Source: Onthophagus taurus (Eukaryota > Arthropoda > Insecta > Coleoptera > Scarabaeidae). From it: a stretch of 64,000 nt of DNA. Every line of letters starts with the position of its first letter. Position 1 is the stretch's first letter. The notes beneath the pieces were generated by a model. It was not told the DNA's origin and did not search any database. It saw only the letters and a program-made list of their open reading frames with translations. The position numbers and the translations under genes were made by a program. Below are positions 11,784 through 22,825 of the stretch, piece by piece. The DNA is taken from contig NC_091973.1 in the NCBI RefSeq assembly GCF_036711975.1, positions 1,798,001 through 1,862,000 on the forward strand, in the 5' to 3' direction.

Positions 11784-12221
11784 CAATTTAACGGATTCAA
11801 ACGAAATTCGCTTGTTGTTCCTTTTACGTTGTATACATTACTTAATCTTTGTATATATACATTATAATAAAAAAACAAAAACTATTAATTTGATTTCCTT
11901 TTTATTTTTGTCCTTAATTACAATTATTAATGAAAGGAGAGGTCAAAAATGAAACAATTAATACCCCAAATACATTTATTTAATAAAATTTGATTATAAA
12001 AATGCGATTAAATTGATTACATGATAAAAGCATATTAAAATTCTTGCATTATACTTTTATTGCAAGCTTGAAGTTGGTTTAACTTTGATGGTGTAATCTT
12101 AAAAAAAAAATCTTAAATACTTTTTTTTTATGATTACTAAGAAGAATACTTACACGGTGTATCTTCATCATCGCTAGAAATATAAATTGGCTCATTATAA
12201 TCAAAATGATTATTTTGATTG
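11784..12221 (-). pseudogene. Second extra copy of the terminal exon region of the 690-aa gene
   Basis: This is the second copy of the block seen at 10622 and, intact, at 13103. The block start recurs at 11784 and 13103, so this repeat unit is 1,319 bp. It contains the 41-bp last exon, its intron and the exon 2 tail, and again ends at TTTTGATTG (12221) against satellite sequence. It has splice signals but no upstream coding exon. Confidence 0.85.
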
Positions 12222-13051
12222 AATTAAAAAATTGATAATTTTCAAAAATAGTGCCAACAAAGGTTGTTCTTTGCTTAATTCTTAACAAGTTTTATTTGAA
12301 AAATATTTTGATACAAACAACAATTAAGAAGATAATCTTGAATTTCATTTCTATACTATTCACAGGGAAATTAAAAAGTTGATAATTTTAAAAAATGGTG
12401 CCAACAAACGTTGTTCCTTGTTTAATTCTTAACATGTTTTATTTGAAAAATATTCGGATACAAACAATAATTAAGAAGATACTCTTGAATTTCATTTCTA
12501 TACTATTCACAGGGAAATTAAAAAATTGATAATTTTCAAAAATAGTGCCAACAAAGGTTGTTCCTTGCTTAATTCTTAACAAGTTTTATTTGAAAAATAT
12601 TTTGATACAAACAATAATTAAGAAGATAATCTTGAATTAAATTTCTATACTGTTCACAGGGAAATTAAAAAGTTGATAATTTTCAAAAATGGTGCCAATG
12701 AAAGTTGTTCCTTGTCTAATTCTTAACAAGTTTTATTTGAAAAATATTTTGATACAAACAATAATTAGGAACATAATATTGAATTTAATTTCTATACTAT
12801 TCACAGGGAAATTAAAAAATTGATAATTTAAAAAAATGGTGCCAATGAAAGTTGTTCCTTGTTTAATTCTTAACAAGTTTTATTTGAAAAATATTTTCAT
12901 ACAAGCAATAATTAAGAAGATAATCTTGAATTTCATTTCTATACTATTCACAGGGAAATTAAAAAGTTGATAATTTTAAAAAATTGTGCCAACAAACGTT
13001 GTTCCTTGTTTAATTCTTAACAAGTTTTATTTGAAAAATATTTTGATAATT
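12222..13051. repeat. 147-bp satellite, about 5.6 units
   Basis: This satellite block lies between the second extra copy and the genuine gene end. It is followed by the same 50-bp flank, ending in the TATATTATATAC region, as the block at 11050-11733. That shared flank marks the outer duplication of satellite plus gene end. Confidence 0.93.
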
Positions 13052-13374
13052 TTCAATTCAATTTCTCTACCGTTTTTATACATATACATTATATATTATA
13101 TACAATTTAACGGATTCAAACGAAATTCGCTTGTTGTTCCTTTTACGTTGTATACATTACTTAATCTTTGTATATATACATTATAATAAAAAAACAAAAA
13201 CTATTAATTTGATTTCTTTTTTATTATTGTCCTTAATTACAATTATTAATGAAAGGAGAGGTCAAAAATGAAACAATTAATACCCCAAATACATTTATTT
13301 AATAAAATTTGATTATAAAGATGCGATTAAATGATTACATGATAAAAGCATATTAAAATTCTTGCATTATACTT

Positions 13375-15562
13375 TTATTGCAAGCTTGAAGTTGGTTTAA
13401 CTTTGATGGTGTAATCTAAAAAAAAATCTTAAATACTTTTTTTTTATGATTACTAAGAAGAATACTTACACGGTGTATCTTCATCATCGCTAGAAATATA
13501 AATTGGCTCATTATAATCAAAATGATTATTTTGATTGATCCCAGAAGTCGAAGGAACCGGTTCCTCTACGTTTGGATACAAGTTTTCATCGGGAATATAA
13601 TCGTCTTGGTAATCCTGCATAAATTTCCACTCGTAAGGATCAAAAATATTTAACGAATCATCCATAGTAATATTTTCTTCCTCATTACTATTCTCTTCCA
13701 AATTAATAATTTCATCGTCATCAATAATATCTTCAACATTAATAATTTCTTCCTCATTACCAGTATCATCCACATCAATATATTCCTCACCTCCATGATT
13801 ATTTTGATACGTTGGTTGAGGTGGGGTGCTGTGTTCGTTGAAATTATTTTGCGAATGAGTATCGTTTAGAACGATGAAATGATGATTTACTACTTCAGGG
13901 CTAAATTTGAAACGATATGGGCAAAATAGTGATTCAAAAGTTGATGGTCTTGATGCTGAGTAAAGAAAAGGGGTGGCGTAGAGGCACCCAGGATGTAGTA
14001 TCATTGGGGTGTTTACGAAAAATTCATAACACGTCTCCAACAAACCAATCGCACCATTTCCTACGTTTATAAATCGTCGGCTTACTCGATCAGGATCGTT
14101 AAAATCTACAAAAAAATCATTAAAATTAATTTCACTTTGTTTATTTAATATAATAATAAGTATTACTTGGCAATTTTAAACTTAAATATTGCATTGGGTG
14201 TTCCAAATTTTTATAATTTTTGTTCATTTTTTCGTTTTTATCAGAATTTGGTACTTCAACCATGATAACATCGGAATCTTCATCAACTTCTTGATTAAGT
14301 GTTTCTTTATTCATTGGAATTTCTTCTTCTTCGTTATACATTTCTGATTTAATTTCGTTAAATATTGAGGGATCAGTTTCATTTTTAGTTTTATTTTCAG
14401 TTTCAATTTCAGCCTCAATTTCAACACCAACTTCTTCAATTTCCATTTCAGTTTCAACTTGAGGCAGAATTTGGTTCGCCTCGGATTCATTGTTTTTCTT
14501 TTTAATAACAAATCGGTTTTTAAGGTTTTTAACTTCCTCATCATTTTGTATCTTTTTAATATTAGACTCGGATTTTGACCTCTTTTCGTGCGAAGTTTGT
14601 GGTTTTTCATTAACACAGCTCCTTCCTCGTTTGGATTTAGAAAAATCCGGCTTCAAAGTTGAATATTTTTCATGTTTCTTTGATTTCTTATCTTGGCGTT
14701 TCGATTTTTTCGATTTCTTGCTCGATTTCGATGCGGATTCAGCCCCATAATATTTTTCTTGTTTACTTCTTTTTTTAGAACGAATTTCTTTTGGTGAATC
14801 TTCGTCGAAAGCACGCTTCTCGCCCCTGGTTTTCGAGCGACTTTTATGTTCACTTTTACGGCTTGATTTATGTCGCTTGGATTTATGTTTTTTTGAGCGC
14901 GAATTCAAGTTGGAGCTTGTTGAAGGTTGTGGGATTCGCTCCGTTTGAGGTAAAACATCTTGATTGAAATATTTTTGGAGTTCGGGAAAATACATTTGCC
15001 ATGATTTCAAGTCGAAACGTTTATTTTTGTATTCTAGTGATTGCCCAACGAGGGGGTGATGCTCCAAAAAGTCGAGGATTAAGTTTTGCAACTCTATTTC
15101 TTTAGCTTCTAATACGAAAAAGTCGTTAAGGCTCGAATTTTCTTTCGGTTCGTTTGGTGCGGATTGGTTTAAATCTTTATTTTCCTCCGCAATTTTTGAA
15201 GTGGATGGCTGATAAAAGTACGGAGTTTTATGCATTTCTAGTAATGTTAATGCGATTTCATGAAGGTCTGGGTCGTATTCTCTAGTTTTGGGAGCGGATT
15301 CCCCAGCTTTTGAGCAGCTTGGTTCATCTTTGCTTTCTGATGTCCCACTTTGCAAGCTTGATTTTCTTTTTTTTACAGGCAAATGGTTATCGCCCACATT
15401 GGAGTCCTCCCTATCCAAAGCTTCGGATGTCTCGGACGTTTTATCAACCTCCTCCAATTTATTTTCTTCGCCTACAAGATTCTCGAGCGGAGTTGTTGGG
15501 TTTTCAGGTTTATCGCTTTTTCTTTTCCTCCCACTTGATTTCGACGAAATCTCGTTATTCAT
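13375..15562 (-). CDS. Unrecognised lysine/serine-rich, probably nuclear protein (690 aa)
   Basis: Three exons: 14167-15562, 13470-14105 and 13375-13415 (2,073 nt, one open frame). The start at 15562 is the first ATG of the long frame. The N-terminal third is acidic and polar with basic clusters (GRKRK, VKKRKSS). Residues about 150-210 hold the most structured-looking part, with LQNLILDFLEHHPLVG and LKSWQMYFPELQKYF. A long Lys/Ser/Arg tract follows (SRSKKHKSKRHKSS and similar), as in nuclear speckle or chromatin proteins. Then come acidic stretches. Exon 2 opens with a second folded-looking segment (RRFINVGNGAIGLLETCYEFF, TPMILHPGCLYATPFLY) and ends in an acidic low-complexity tail. I do not recognise the family. 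Its last exon and part of exon 2 exist in two more copies toward Arp6. Confidence 0.75.
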
Positions 15563-15897
15563 TTTGTCAATACTTAAGAATGCCCCTCGTTATCTTGCAA
15601 AAACAAAGCGATGAACTGCCGATTCAGCAACAAATTCTTTGGGAAGTGTACTTACCACTTTTTTGAACACTACAACCGAACACCTCAACAACTACAATGC
15701 AAATGAAGGCGAATCAAAAACGTGCGGTGATTAAGACCAGTTATATTCCTTATGGTGGTGAGGTGTTTACACGAAATTTAAAACCCAATGAGTTTGTAGA
15801 TTAGAAACTTCTAAATAATTGCGATAATTTAATGAATGAGTTCCACAGAAATTGTTTAAAATTAATAATTTAATATACTAATATATATATAATAAAT

Positions 15898-16494
15898 CTA
15901 TATATTATTCAAAGCATGATGGTCCACTTTAACATGTCTAAATTCAGCCCCAGAATCTTGGGAGTAATAACAAGTTGTGTTGTCATCGTCACTTAAATCG
16001 TGAATAAAAATTGATTCGGCTAAGGAGTCAGCTGAATATTGGGAGTCGTCTCTTTCGGAAATATTTGTGTTATGCCCCGTTTCCTTTATTTTATCATTTA
16101 AAGTTAAATTATCAACGTTATTTCGAGCCGTATCACCCCATATCTCGTCAAGATAACGACGTAGCATTCCGCCTTTTTCAAGGATGTGAGTTTCCTCTTC
16201 TTTTGTAGTAAAATTAATGTTTGGGACTTCAATTTTTATTGGAACTGGATTCCCGGCCACATCTCCGAAATTACCTCCACCTAATAATTAATCTTAGACA
16301 TCAAGATGATTTAATCTAATTTCATTTTTACCTGTTAAGTCTTCTTTATTTTCCAAATTGAATAGTTTAAACTTCTTACAAATACCCCCATTAGAATCTG
16401 ATATAGCGAAATAATCTTGTTTTGCTTGATTCTTGGACGATAAGGATTCGTCTTCATCAACTTGGAAGGCTCGTTTCCTTCGTTGTTGATTCAT
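15898..16494 (-). CDS. Unrecognised small protein with basic N terminus (181 aa)
   Basis: Two exons, 16332-16494 and 15898-16280, join through a 51-bp GT-AG intron into 546 nt without a stop. The protein starts MNQQRRKRAFQV, a likely nuclear signal. It continues with ICKKFKLFN, a possible amphipathic segment ILEKGGMLRRYLDEIWGD, and a Ser/Asp-rich C-terminal part (SIFIHDLSDDDN). No signal peptide or membrane segment is seen. It lies on the same strand as, and 335 bp upstream of, the 690-aa gene. I cannot name a family. A consistent frame across the splice is the evidence that it is a real gene. Confidence 0.65.
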
Positions 16495-17191
16495 TATAAT
16501 TTTGGTCGCATCTTTGCTACAAAATGCTCAATAATTAGATTTAAAATAAAGTGTTGGAACCCGTTACCCCTATATACTTTGATATGAGTCAAAAGCGAGT
16601 AATTCGATTGGATTCCAATTACGGTTAGAGGATGCGTAAGACGTATAATTCGAATGGAATTTTAAAAAGAAATTTTTGTTATTGCAAAAACGAAATTGAT
16701 AGCATTTTTTTAAATTCTGTAAAATAATAGCAATACGAGACGGTGGGAGATATTAAATAATTAACGGCGCCGTGCAACGAAAACAAATTGAAATGATCAA
16801 GTTTCAAGCTCGTAAACATTAACCTTGAATTAGAGTAATTCGACTTTTGCTCGGCCGTTATCAAAAATCGTGCTTAATAAACAATCAACCCACTGAATAG
16901 CTTAATTGTTCTTGCATTTTAATTTCTTACGCAGAAATCTACAACAATAAGAAATTTTGAATCGTATCTCAGGAACGAATTGGGATATTATGAAATAAAA
17001 AACATTTAATAAATCTCATTATTATGATTTTTTAACCCCAACTCTGCATTATTATTTATCCAAATCCGATTATAAAATGTTTACGTCACGCGAATGCGAT
17101 AAGCCCTCTGGTGGCAAGAAAAAAAAAATAAAAAATTTTGCTATAGAAATATTTATTATGACATTTCACTACAAAATTATAATTTGTTAAA
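16495..17191. other. Intergenic, no gene seen
   Basis: About 700 bp of AT-rich DNA. The frame at 16679-16864 looks like chance. The only structure I recognise is the satellite-like segment at 16945-17045, listed separately. Confidence 0.6.
16945..17045. repeat. Single relative of the nab-intron satellite
   Basis: The stretch with AATCGTATCTCAGGAACGAA, then GGGATATTATGAAAT, then TTATGATTTTTTAA matches in order and spacing the subunits of the array at 42.3-46.4 kb. One isolated, diverged copy is present. Confidence 0.65.
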
Positions 17192-17807
17192 TTATAACTT
17201 ATATTCAGTAAACATCATCATTAATTCATAGATGCGGCGTCCAGCTTTGAAATGTTCCTCCGCTGTAAAAGGGCGTGCGCTCCAATCAACAGCACAGAGA
17301 CGCTAAAAATGAAAAATTCATTAAAAATTAGCCCAAATAGAAGAAATTAAAACTTACAAATTCCTTGTTTGGGGTGGTCCCGCTGGCTTCGCTTTCTTTA
17401 TCTTCTTTATTAGCACCATCAAAAGACGAAAAGTGGTCCCCAGGAGATGCAATGTCAAAAACATTAGGAATTTGGTCCCAATTATCAAACCCTAAGAAGT
17501 TGAAGGTGATGCGTTTGGACAAAATGAATTTCATCTTGTTCGATTTGAGAATATCTTCCAACTCCTTCGTAATCGCCTTTTCTTTGAACGCAATAAGATC
17601 GAAAATGAACACATTATCCCAGGTGCACATATAAATTAAGCTTGGAATCGTTTTGGTCGCATCCATTTTATCGACATAATTTATCGGTGCAACAAAAATC
17701 GCTTCGGCTTTATTCAATTTCTTGATAGCATCCGTGTAAATTTTTCTCTTATTCCAAACGTAAGTGATGTTGGGTGGCTCAAACTTAGGAGCAGTGGGAG
17801 CACTCAT
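17192..17807 (-). CDS. Degenerate RNase D/EXD-like protein, paralogue 1 (186 aa)
   Basis: Two exons, 17358-17807 and 17192-17302, give 561 nt. The fold pattern resembles 3'-5' exonuclease domains of the RNase D/EXD group: SLIYMCTWDNVFIFDLI (strand-strand), a helix (KELEDILKSNKMKFILS), then IPNVFDI. Exon 2 has VDWSARPFTAEEHFKAGRRIYELM, where active enzymes have the W..RPLT.EQ..YAA.D..YLL motif. The acidic catalytic residues expected in the first strand (DxE) and the Tyr/Asp of the last motif are missing, so it should not be an active nuclease. Inactive relatives (Egalitarian, Exd1) act in RNA binding or piRNA complexes. A paralogue lies at 21309-21892 with the same intron position. The family assignment is inference; the gene model is firm. 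Confidence 0.7.
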
Positions 17808-18184
17808 GTTGCTTGATTGTTAAGAACCAGGGACTGAACGTTATTGCATCGAAGAAAACATTAACTGACGTTTGACAGTTCGATGAATGCGTTCGTAAAT
17901 TTAAAAAGGGTCCGCTCACACAATTTCAAAATAAAATTAAAAGCACTAAAATTTTATGGTTTTTTTTATTAAATAAATATTTTTTATTTGCTGATGTTTT
18001 GTAATATTATATATTACATATTTATTATTAAATTTTTTTTGAAATATTGTTTGTATTTTTTTCATAAATGAGTTGTCTGGTTTCAATATCCCCTAAATCC
18101 ATTTTTGGGCAAAAATGAGATATATACACCATCTGTTAGAAAAAGTTGTTTTCTATAAAATACTCAATGATTTGTATTAAAAAA
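17808..18184. other. Intergenic, no gene seen
   Basis: AT-rich DNA between the RNase D/EXD-like gene (-) and the transposon remnant (+). It must contain the promoter of the former. No other feature was recognised. Confidence 0.5.
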
Positions 18185-19314
18185 CTCGCGAATCCCTTAA
18201 AAATTCAAATCAAATAGACAGCCTTTAGATATTAAAGAGAGCTACTTTCGATTTATTTTTAATACTTCCTTCAACATCGGCTTTGGATCTCCTAGCACCG
18301 ATGTTTGCTCTAAGTGTCTTGAACTCCGGGAAAAAATTAAAAATGAAAAGGTTGCATCTATTAAAACAGTGCTAACTACAGAATACCGAATACATAAGCT
18401 CAGGGCCAAAGCATTTTTTGAACAGCTAAAAGAGAAACGGGACGGCCTTCTGACAATTTCTTTTGATTGTCAGAAAAACTTGGTATTGCCCAAAATACCA
18501 GATCAAAGTACCTATTATAGTAGACAACTGTACATTTACAACTTCACTACTGTATGCTCCGTTAACAAAAAATAATGTTAAAATTTTCACGTGGACTGAA
18601 GATAAACTTTGATTGGTCGCCGATGGATGCGGCGGCCAACATAAAAATACCATTATGATATGTATGTTGTTCAAATGGCTAAGCAGTATAAGCAGTTCTA
18701 TTAGAACAATCGAGCTGGTATTCCCAGTGGTTGGGCACTCCTACATTCCACCTGACAGGGTTTTTGCTACTATCGAAAAAGAAATAAGAAAGAAAGAAGA
18801 AATTGTAATGCCAGAAGAATACATAAATATTTTTCAAGAACATGCTACTGTTTTTAAACTTGGAAAAGATGTTCCCGATAGTGATTGGAAAGGTGCTGGT
18901 CAAAAAATCCTTAAGCCAGTGTCTCAGTGGCATTTTAAATTTAACCAATGTAAGAGATATATTATACGACGTGGCAAAAAAAACGCCATCACCATTCGAG
19001 GTGAGTTATCTTACCGTTCAGACACCGGAACATTCAAAGGAGTTTTTAGGAAAAACCAAACCGCCATGAATATCCAGCCAAAAGAAATTCCTACCGGAGT
19101 GAAACCAAAAGATCTGAAAATGAGAGATGTAAATAACTTGTTAAGCAAACATTATGGAAAGAACTGGAGAGCGGTAGAAAATTTGGCTTATTATAGAGAT
19201 GTGTTGAGAAAATTTCAGAACAATAATATTCCTGGCGATTCTCGAGAAGACAGTGGGGACGAAGAGCCTAGTTTATGTGAATCAACCGAAAATATACTTG
19301 ATGTTACAGTTTAA
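18185..19314 (+). pseudogene. Decayed transposon protein of the DUF7869 type
   Basis: A reading frame opens about 18185 after a stop. It carries FNIGFGSPSTDVCSKC, a Cys pair, then KLRAKAFFEQL, SFDCQKNLVLPKIPDQ and YYSRQLYIYNF. The frame breaks at 18575. It resumes after a one-step frame change and a TGA as TWTED, then LVADGCGGQHKN and IELVFPVVGHSYIPPDRVF, and ends at 19314. This order matches repeated insect proteins with an RNase-H-like core (DUF7869), usually found in mobile elements. About 30 residues between TWTED and LVADGCGG are missing and the N terminus is absent, so it is broken. A poly(A) signal AATAAA is at 19357. No terminal repeats were found. Confidence 0.7.
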
Positions 19315-20422
19315 GAGTTTTTTAAGTACAGTTTTTAAATAACATATCTTTCAAAAAATAAAGTTTCCTGTTATTAGCTACAAAGAGATTTGATTTGACA
19401 CTTTCAAGTTATGCCTAATCCATTTGGTCAGATTCAAATGAGCCTTAATCCACAGTTTGGTAGCAAACGCAACCAAACACCATTTTTAAATCCACTTTGT
19501 GATTTTTATATTTATTTCAAAAGACGTGGTTATAGAATTTTTGAAACTTCAGTAAGTCTTCTAATAACAAATAAATTATGTTTGAATTATTAACGCCAAA
19601 ATCATCCCAAAATACTTTTTTGCCGTTTTCTCAAAATCGAAAAATTTGGACTTAAGGGTATTTGAAACCAAACAACTCAAATATTAGATTAAATTAATTG
19701 TATAAATAAAAATGGGTCTTTATGTCTGACTAGTTTCGGTCGGAATCCATCTTCAGAGATAACTACATCTTATTAATAATTAAACTTTTAAGCTTAAAAT
19801 GATTCAATTGGTGTGATAGAGTCAATAATGATCAAAATAGCTTCTTGGGCAACACCGTGCTTATTGGCGCTTCCTCCAATAACGACTCATTCTGATTGGT
19901 TTATCAGAGGTAGATGCTGTGAACATGACACTTCACGCCGTGCCTTTCACTTTTTCATTTTCATACTCATATTCCAAGAAGTTTCTTCCAAGAAGAAAGA
20001 AGACACTTTTAATAACACTTCTTCAATTTATGGAAGATGCATAAATATTAAGAACTATACGAAAATATGCTCAATTTGCAGTTTTTCGTTTAAAATATTT
20101 GTGGACACCTAAAATCAAACGCACTGTATATAAAATTTTTTCATAATTACGTTTAATTTAATTTTGTAATTCACCTCCTGGGTTGAAAACCGTGCAATAT
20201 TTAAAATTACCAAAACCTATTACAATGCGAGCTAAAAATAGATTTTATTACCTTCGATTTGATAAAACATATTATTTTTCAAACCTTTGCCTAAATGACT
20301 TAAAATCAAATTGAAGTCACTAAATTAAGGTGAAATAATAAAATTTTAAATAGAACCGATTACGTATCCTATCGATTTGGGTTTCCAACAAATTAACGGT
20401 CAGTAGTTAATAGATTGGCGAA
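19315..20422. other. Intergenic, no gene seen
   Basis: No convincing coding sequence. At about 19725-19780 there is a motif (CTAGTTTCGGTCGGAATCC, followed by a CATCTTCAGAGAT stretch) like those found near the ends of several insect repeat elements. The repeat could not be delimited. Confidence 0.45.
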
Positions 20423-21101
20423 ATGGATTCATCGAGTATGAACAACTTTTATACAAAATTGAATTCTGACAAACCGAAAGTGATCAAGCCGCTTCTTAAC
20501 GACAAAATCAATGCATTAAACTGCACGCTGAATAATTTTTTATCGATAGATCCTGAAAGTCCTGGAGTTTGTGAGAAGAATGTTTCTGATGCTGAAATGA
20601 TGAAAAAATTGATGCCGGATTTAAAAAGCGCTTTGGAGAGAATTCACCAAAGAAGATTTAGTGTACCAATGAGGAATATGCCAGAAGGATCTCTCAAACC
20701 TGCTAGAAAAAATAAGGGTCCAGAAAAAGAGCAATTTCCGCTCCCTCCTTCCGTTATCAGAGCTACAAATCACCCCACAAAAATTATTTATCCATCCCTT
20801 GTAAGTAATTAAAATAATTATTAAATAATTCACTATTTTAATATTTAATTTTATTTAGCCAGGAAATCCATCTCCGCCTCCACCTCCACCGAGAACGTGC
20901 TCCAGGAAAGATATTAACTTCAATCAACAGTCTTTATCGCCAACCAATTTTGAAGGGAGATTCCGATTTCCCGATGCTGACAATTTCCCATCACCGCCAA
21001 CATATAAAGGCACTGAAAAAGTTTATGGGAAATCAGGTAAATCCAAGGGATTCTCATCTTTTTGCACTTTTTGTATCAGCAATCGAGGAAATTCGAACTA
21101 A
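20423..21101 (+). CDS. Unrecognised 206-aa protein with a short Cys motif at the end
   Basis: Two exons, 20423-20800 and 20859-21101, form 621 nt in one frame with a 58-bp GT-AG intron. The N-terminal half has helix-prone segments (INALNCTLNNFLS, MMKKLMPDLKSALERIHQRR). Then come a basic patch (KPARKNKGPEKEQ) and a proline-rich stretch (PSPPPPPP) at the start of exon 2. The protein ends SFCTFCISNRGNSN. The FCxFC-x-N-x-G pattern recalls the first half of the Nanos zinc finger, but the second half is absent and no further exon was found before the next gene. Nanos kinship is therefore only a suggestion. A poly(A) signal AATAAA is at 21157. Confidence 0.65.
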
Positions 21102-21308
21102 AATCAATAATCTAAACAATTTATAATTAGAAATGTTTTAATTATAAATGTTGGTAAATAAATATTAAAAAAAAATCTTTAATTTTTTATTATTTAAATT
21201 TCCCGCTTACCAATAAGGTCGAAATTGAACCCAACTTCGCATCACGCAGACTCGTTTAACTCATTCATCTAATGCTGTTCGTGTAGTTCGCATTGTTTTT
21301 TCCTAATC

Positions 21309-21892
21309 ATGGATGCTCTTAAGGCTATTAAAACCCAACCCAAGATGACGTACGTATGGAATAAAAAAAAGATTTACACGGACGCTATCAAGAAATTGAA
21401 TAAAGCAGAGGCGATTTTGATCGTTCCTATAAATTATGTAGACATAACGGAAACCCCTTCAAGTTTGGTTTATATGTGCACTCATCATGGCGGATTTATT
21501 TTCGACCTAATCATGCTTAAAGAAGAACAAATAGGAAAGGAGTTGGTGGATATTGTGAAATCGAACAAGATAAAATTCGTTTTTTCGAAATTCATGACGT
21601 TTTATTTTTTGAATATCGATATGCGACAAAATATTCCTAACGTGTATGAGATTGAATTTTTATCAAAACGCGAATTTGGTTATGGCGTTTGTAAAAGCCG
21701 AATTCCTCACAGCACAGAGTTTGTAAGTTTTTAATATTTTTAAATTAAATATATTTTATTTCTTAATTTATTTAGAATATTGATGATGTTGATTGGAGTC
21801 TACGCCCATTTAAATCCAACGAACAATTTAAGGCTGGAACTCGATTATATGAATTGCTTATGACCAACGACATAAAGTTAAAACGACGATAA
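21309..21892 (+). CDS. Degenerate RNase D/EXD-like protein, paralogue 2 (176 aa)
   Basis: Exons 21309-21722 and 21776-21892 (531 nt). It aligns with the 186-aa protein at 17192-17807 over its whole length: both share TYVWNKxKIYTDAIKKLNKA, INYVD, FIFDLI, and a second exon beginning after EF and reading xVDWSxRPF...EQFKAGTRLYELL. The intron sits at the same codon. As in the paralogue, acidic catalytic residues of the exonuclease are absent. The middle linker is shorter and diverged. The two genes point in opposite directions with about 3.5 kb between them, so a plain tandem duplication does not explain the arrangement. A poly(A) signal is at 21940. Confidence 0.7.
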
Positions 21893-21939
21893 ACTAATAA
21901 GATTGTATTTATATTATTAAATATATTCATAAATATTTC

Positions 21940-21945
21940 AATAAA
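21940..21945 (+). terminator. Poly(A) signal of the second RNase D/EXD-like gene
   Basis: AATAAA lies 48 bp after the stop, followed by an A-run. The convergent gene on the other strand ends only about 50 bp further on. Confidence 0.6.
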
Positions 21946-21993
21946 AAAAAAATTGTTTTATTTGTAGTAAAAGTGGTTAACATTTTAAACAAC

Positions 21994-22556
21994 TTATTCC
22001 TCATCACTAGGAACTAATTTTTCTTGATTTACATTAGCACTTTGAGGAAATGATTCAGTACCAAGATAACATTTTCGAATATTCGATCGATTACTCAAAC
22101 TTGAACCACAAATGGCTTTATATTTATTACGAATTTCGTGAATGAATGTTTGATCCAAACGCTTTAAAGGTATGCTTACAGGACAACTTAAAATAACTTG
22201 ATTATTTGAAATTCGAGCTTTTCTATATTTAAGATTCTTGTTTTTTGATTCTTTTGAAATGCTTGTAGTTTTAGTATCTTGATTTTCCTGCTGGTCTTCA
22301 TGATTTAGCTGTTGAAACTCTACAATAATTAAATAATTTGTTAAATAATTCATTATTATTAATAAAGTCTCACGTTTTGTAGTAATTTGATCGTCAACGC
22401 ACTCAATATTTTGTTCTGTTGAAGATTGGGATAAAATATCAGGGTCATCACCACGGTGGGAGGAATGGAGTTGTTGATTTAGCTGGTGAGATTCTAAAAT
22501 AAATTTTTTTTAATCTTAATTATTAAGAATTGTTTATACTTACCATTAGGTCTCAT
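21994..22556 (-). CDS. Unrecognised small protein (152 aa)
   Basis: Three exons, 22544-22556, 22374-22493 and 21994-22319, sum to 459 nt in one frame; every junction is phase 1. Exon 1 encodes only MRPN plus one base. The middle is Gln/Asn/Ser-rich and polar. Exons 2 and 3 begin with similar segments (SHQLNQQLHSSH and QFQQLNHEDQQ), which suggests exon duplication. The C-terminal third has a basic, possibly folded part (NQVILSCPVSIPLKRLDQ and FIHEIRNKYKAICG). No signal peptide or membrane span is visible. It is convergent with the RNase D/EXD-like paralogue 2. Function unknown. Confidence 0.65.
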
Positions 22557-22825
22557 TGTTGTTGTCAGAATTTATTTCTTATACACTTCACAAAATAACG
22601 TATCATACACACTGCTTACGTTCAAATTTATAACTACAAAGCTCGCTGTACGGTCGTTGCCGTTATAAACGTGGTGATTAATTTTTGGAGGTGATTAAAA
22701 AATTATGACGAATATCCAAAAACACGCGTTACAAGTTCAACGATTATAAATTTAGCTCAACTTGGGTTGGCTTTAATTATTCCGTTTCCTTATCCTAGGT
22801 ACTGAAAGTGATAAAGTACTGCACA

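Noticed and set aside
6954-13051. Regular arrays that could be mistaken for CRISPR
   Set aside because: Units are contiguous without unique spacers, much too long, and in an insect genome. They are satellites.
10910-13186. Duplicated frames of about 66 codons (MPTNVVPCLILNKFY and MLRIKQ types)
   Set aside because: They span satellite and duplicated gene tail; identical copies arise from the duplication, not from coding constraint.
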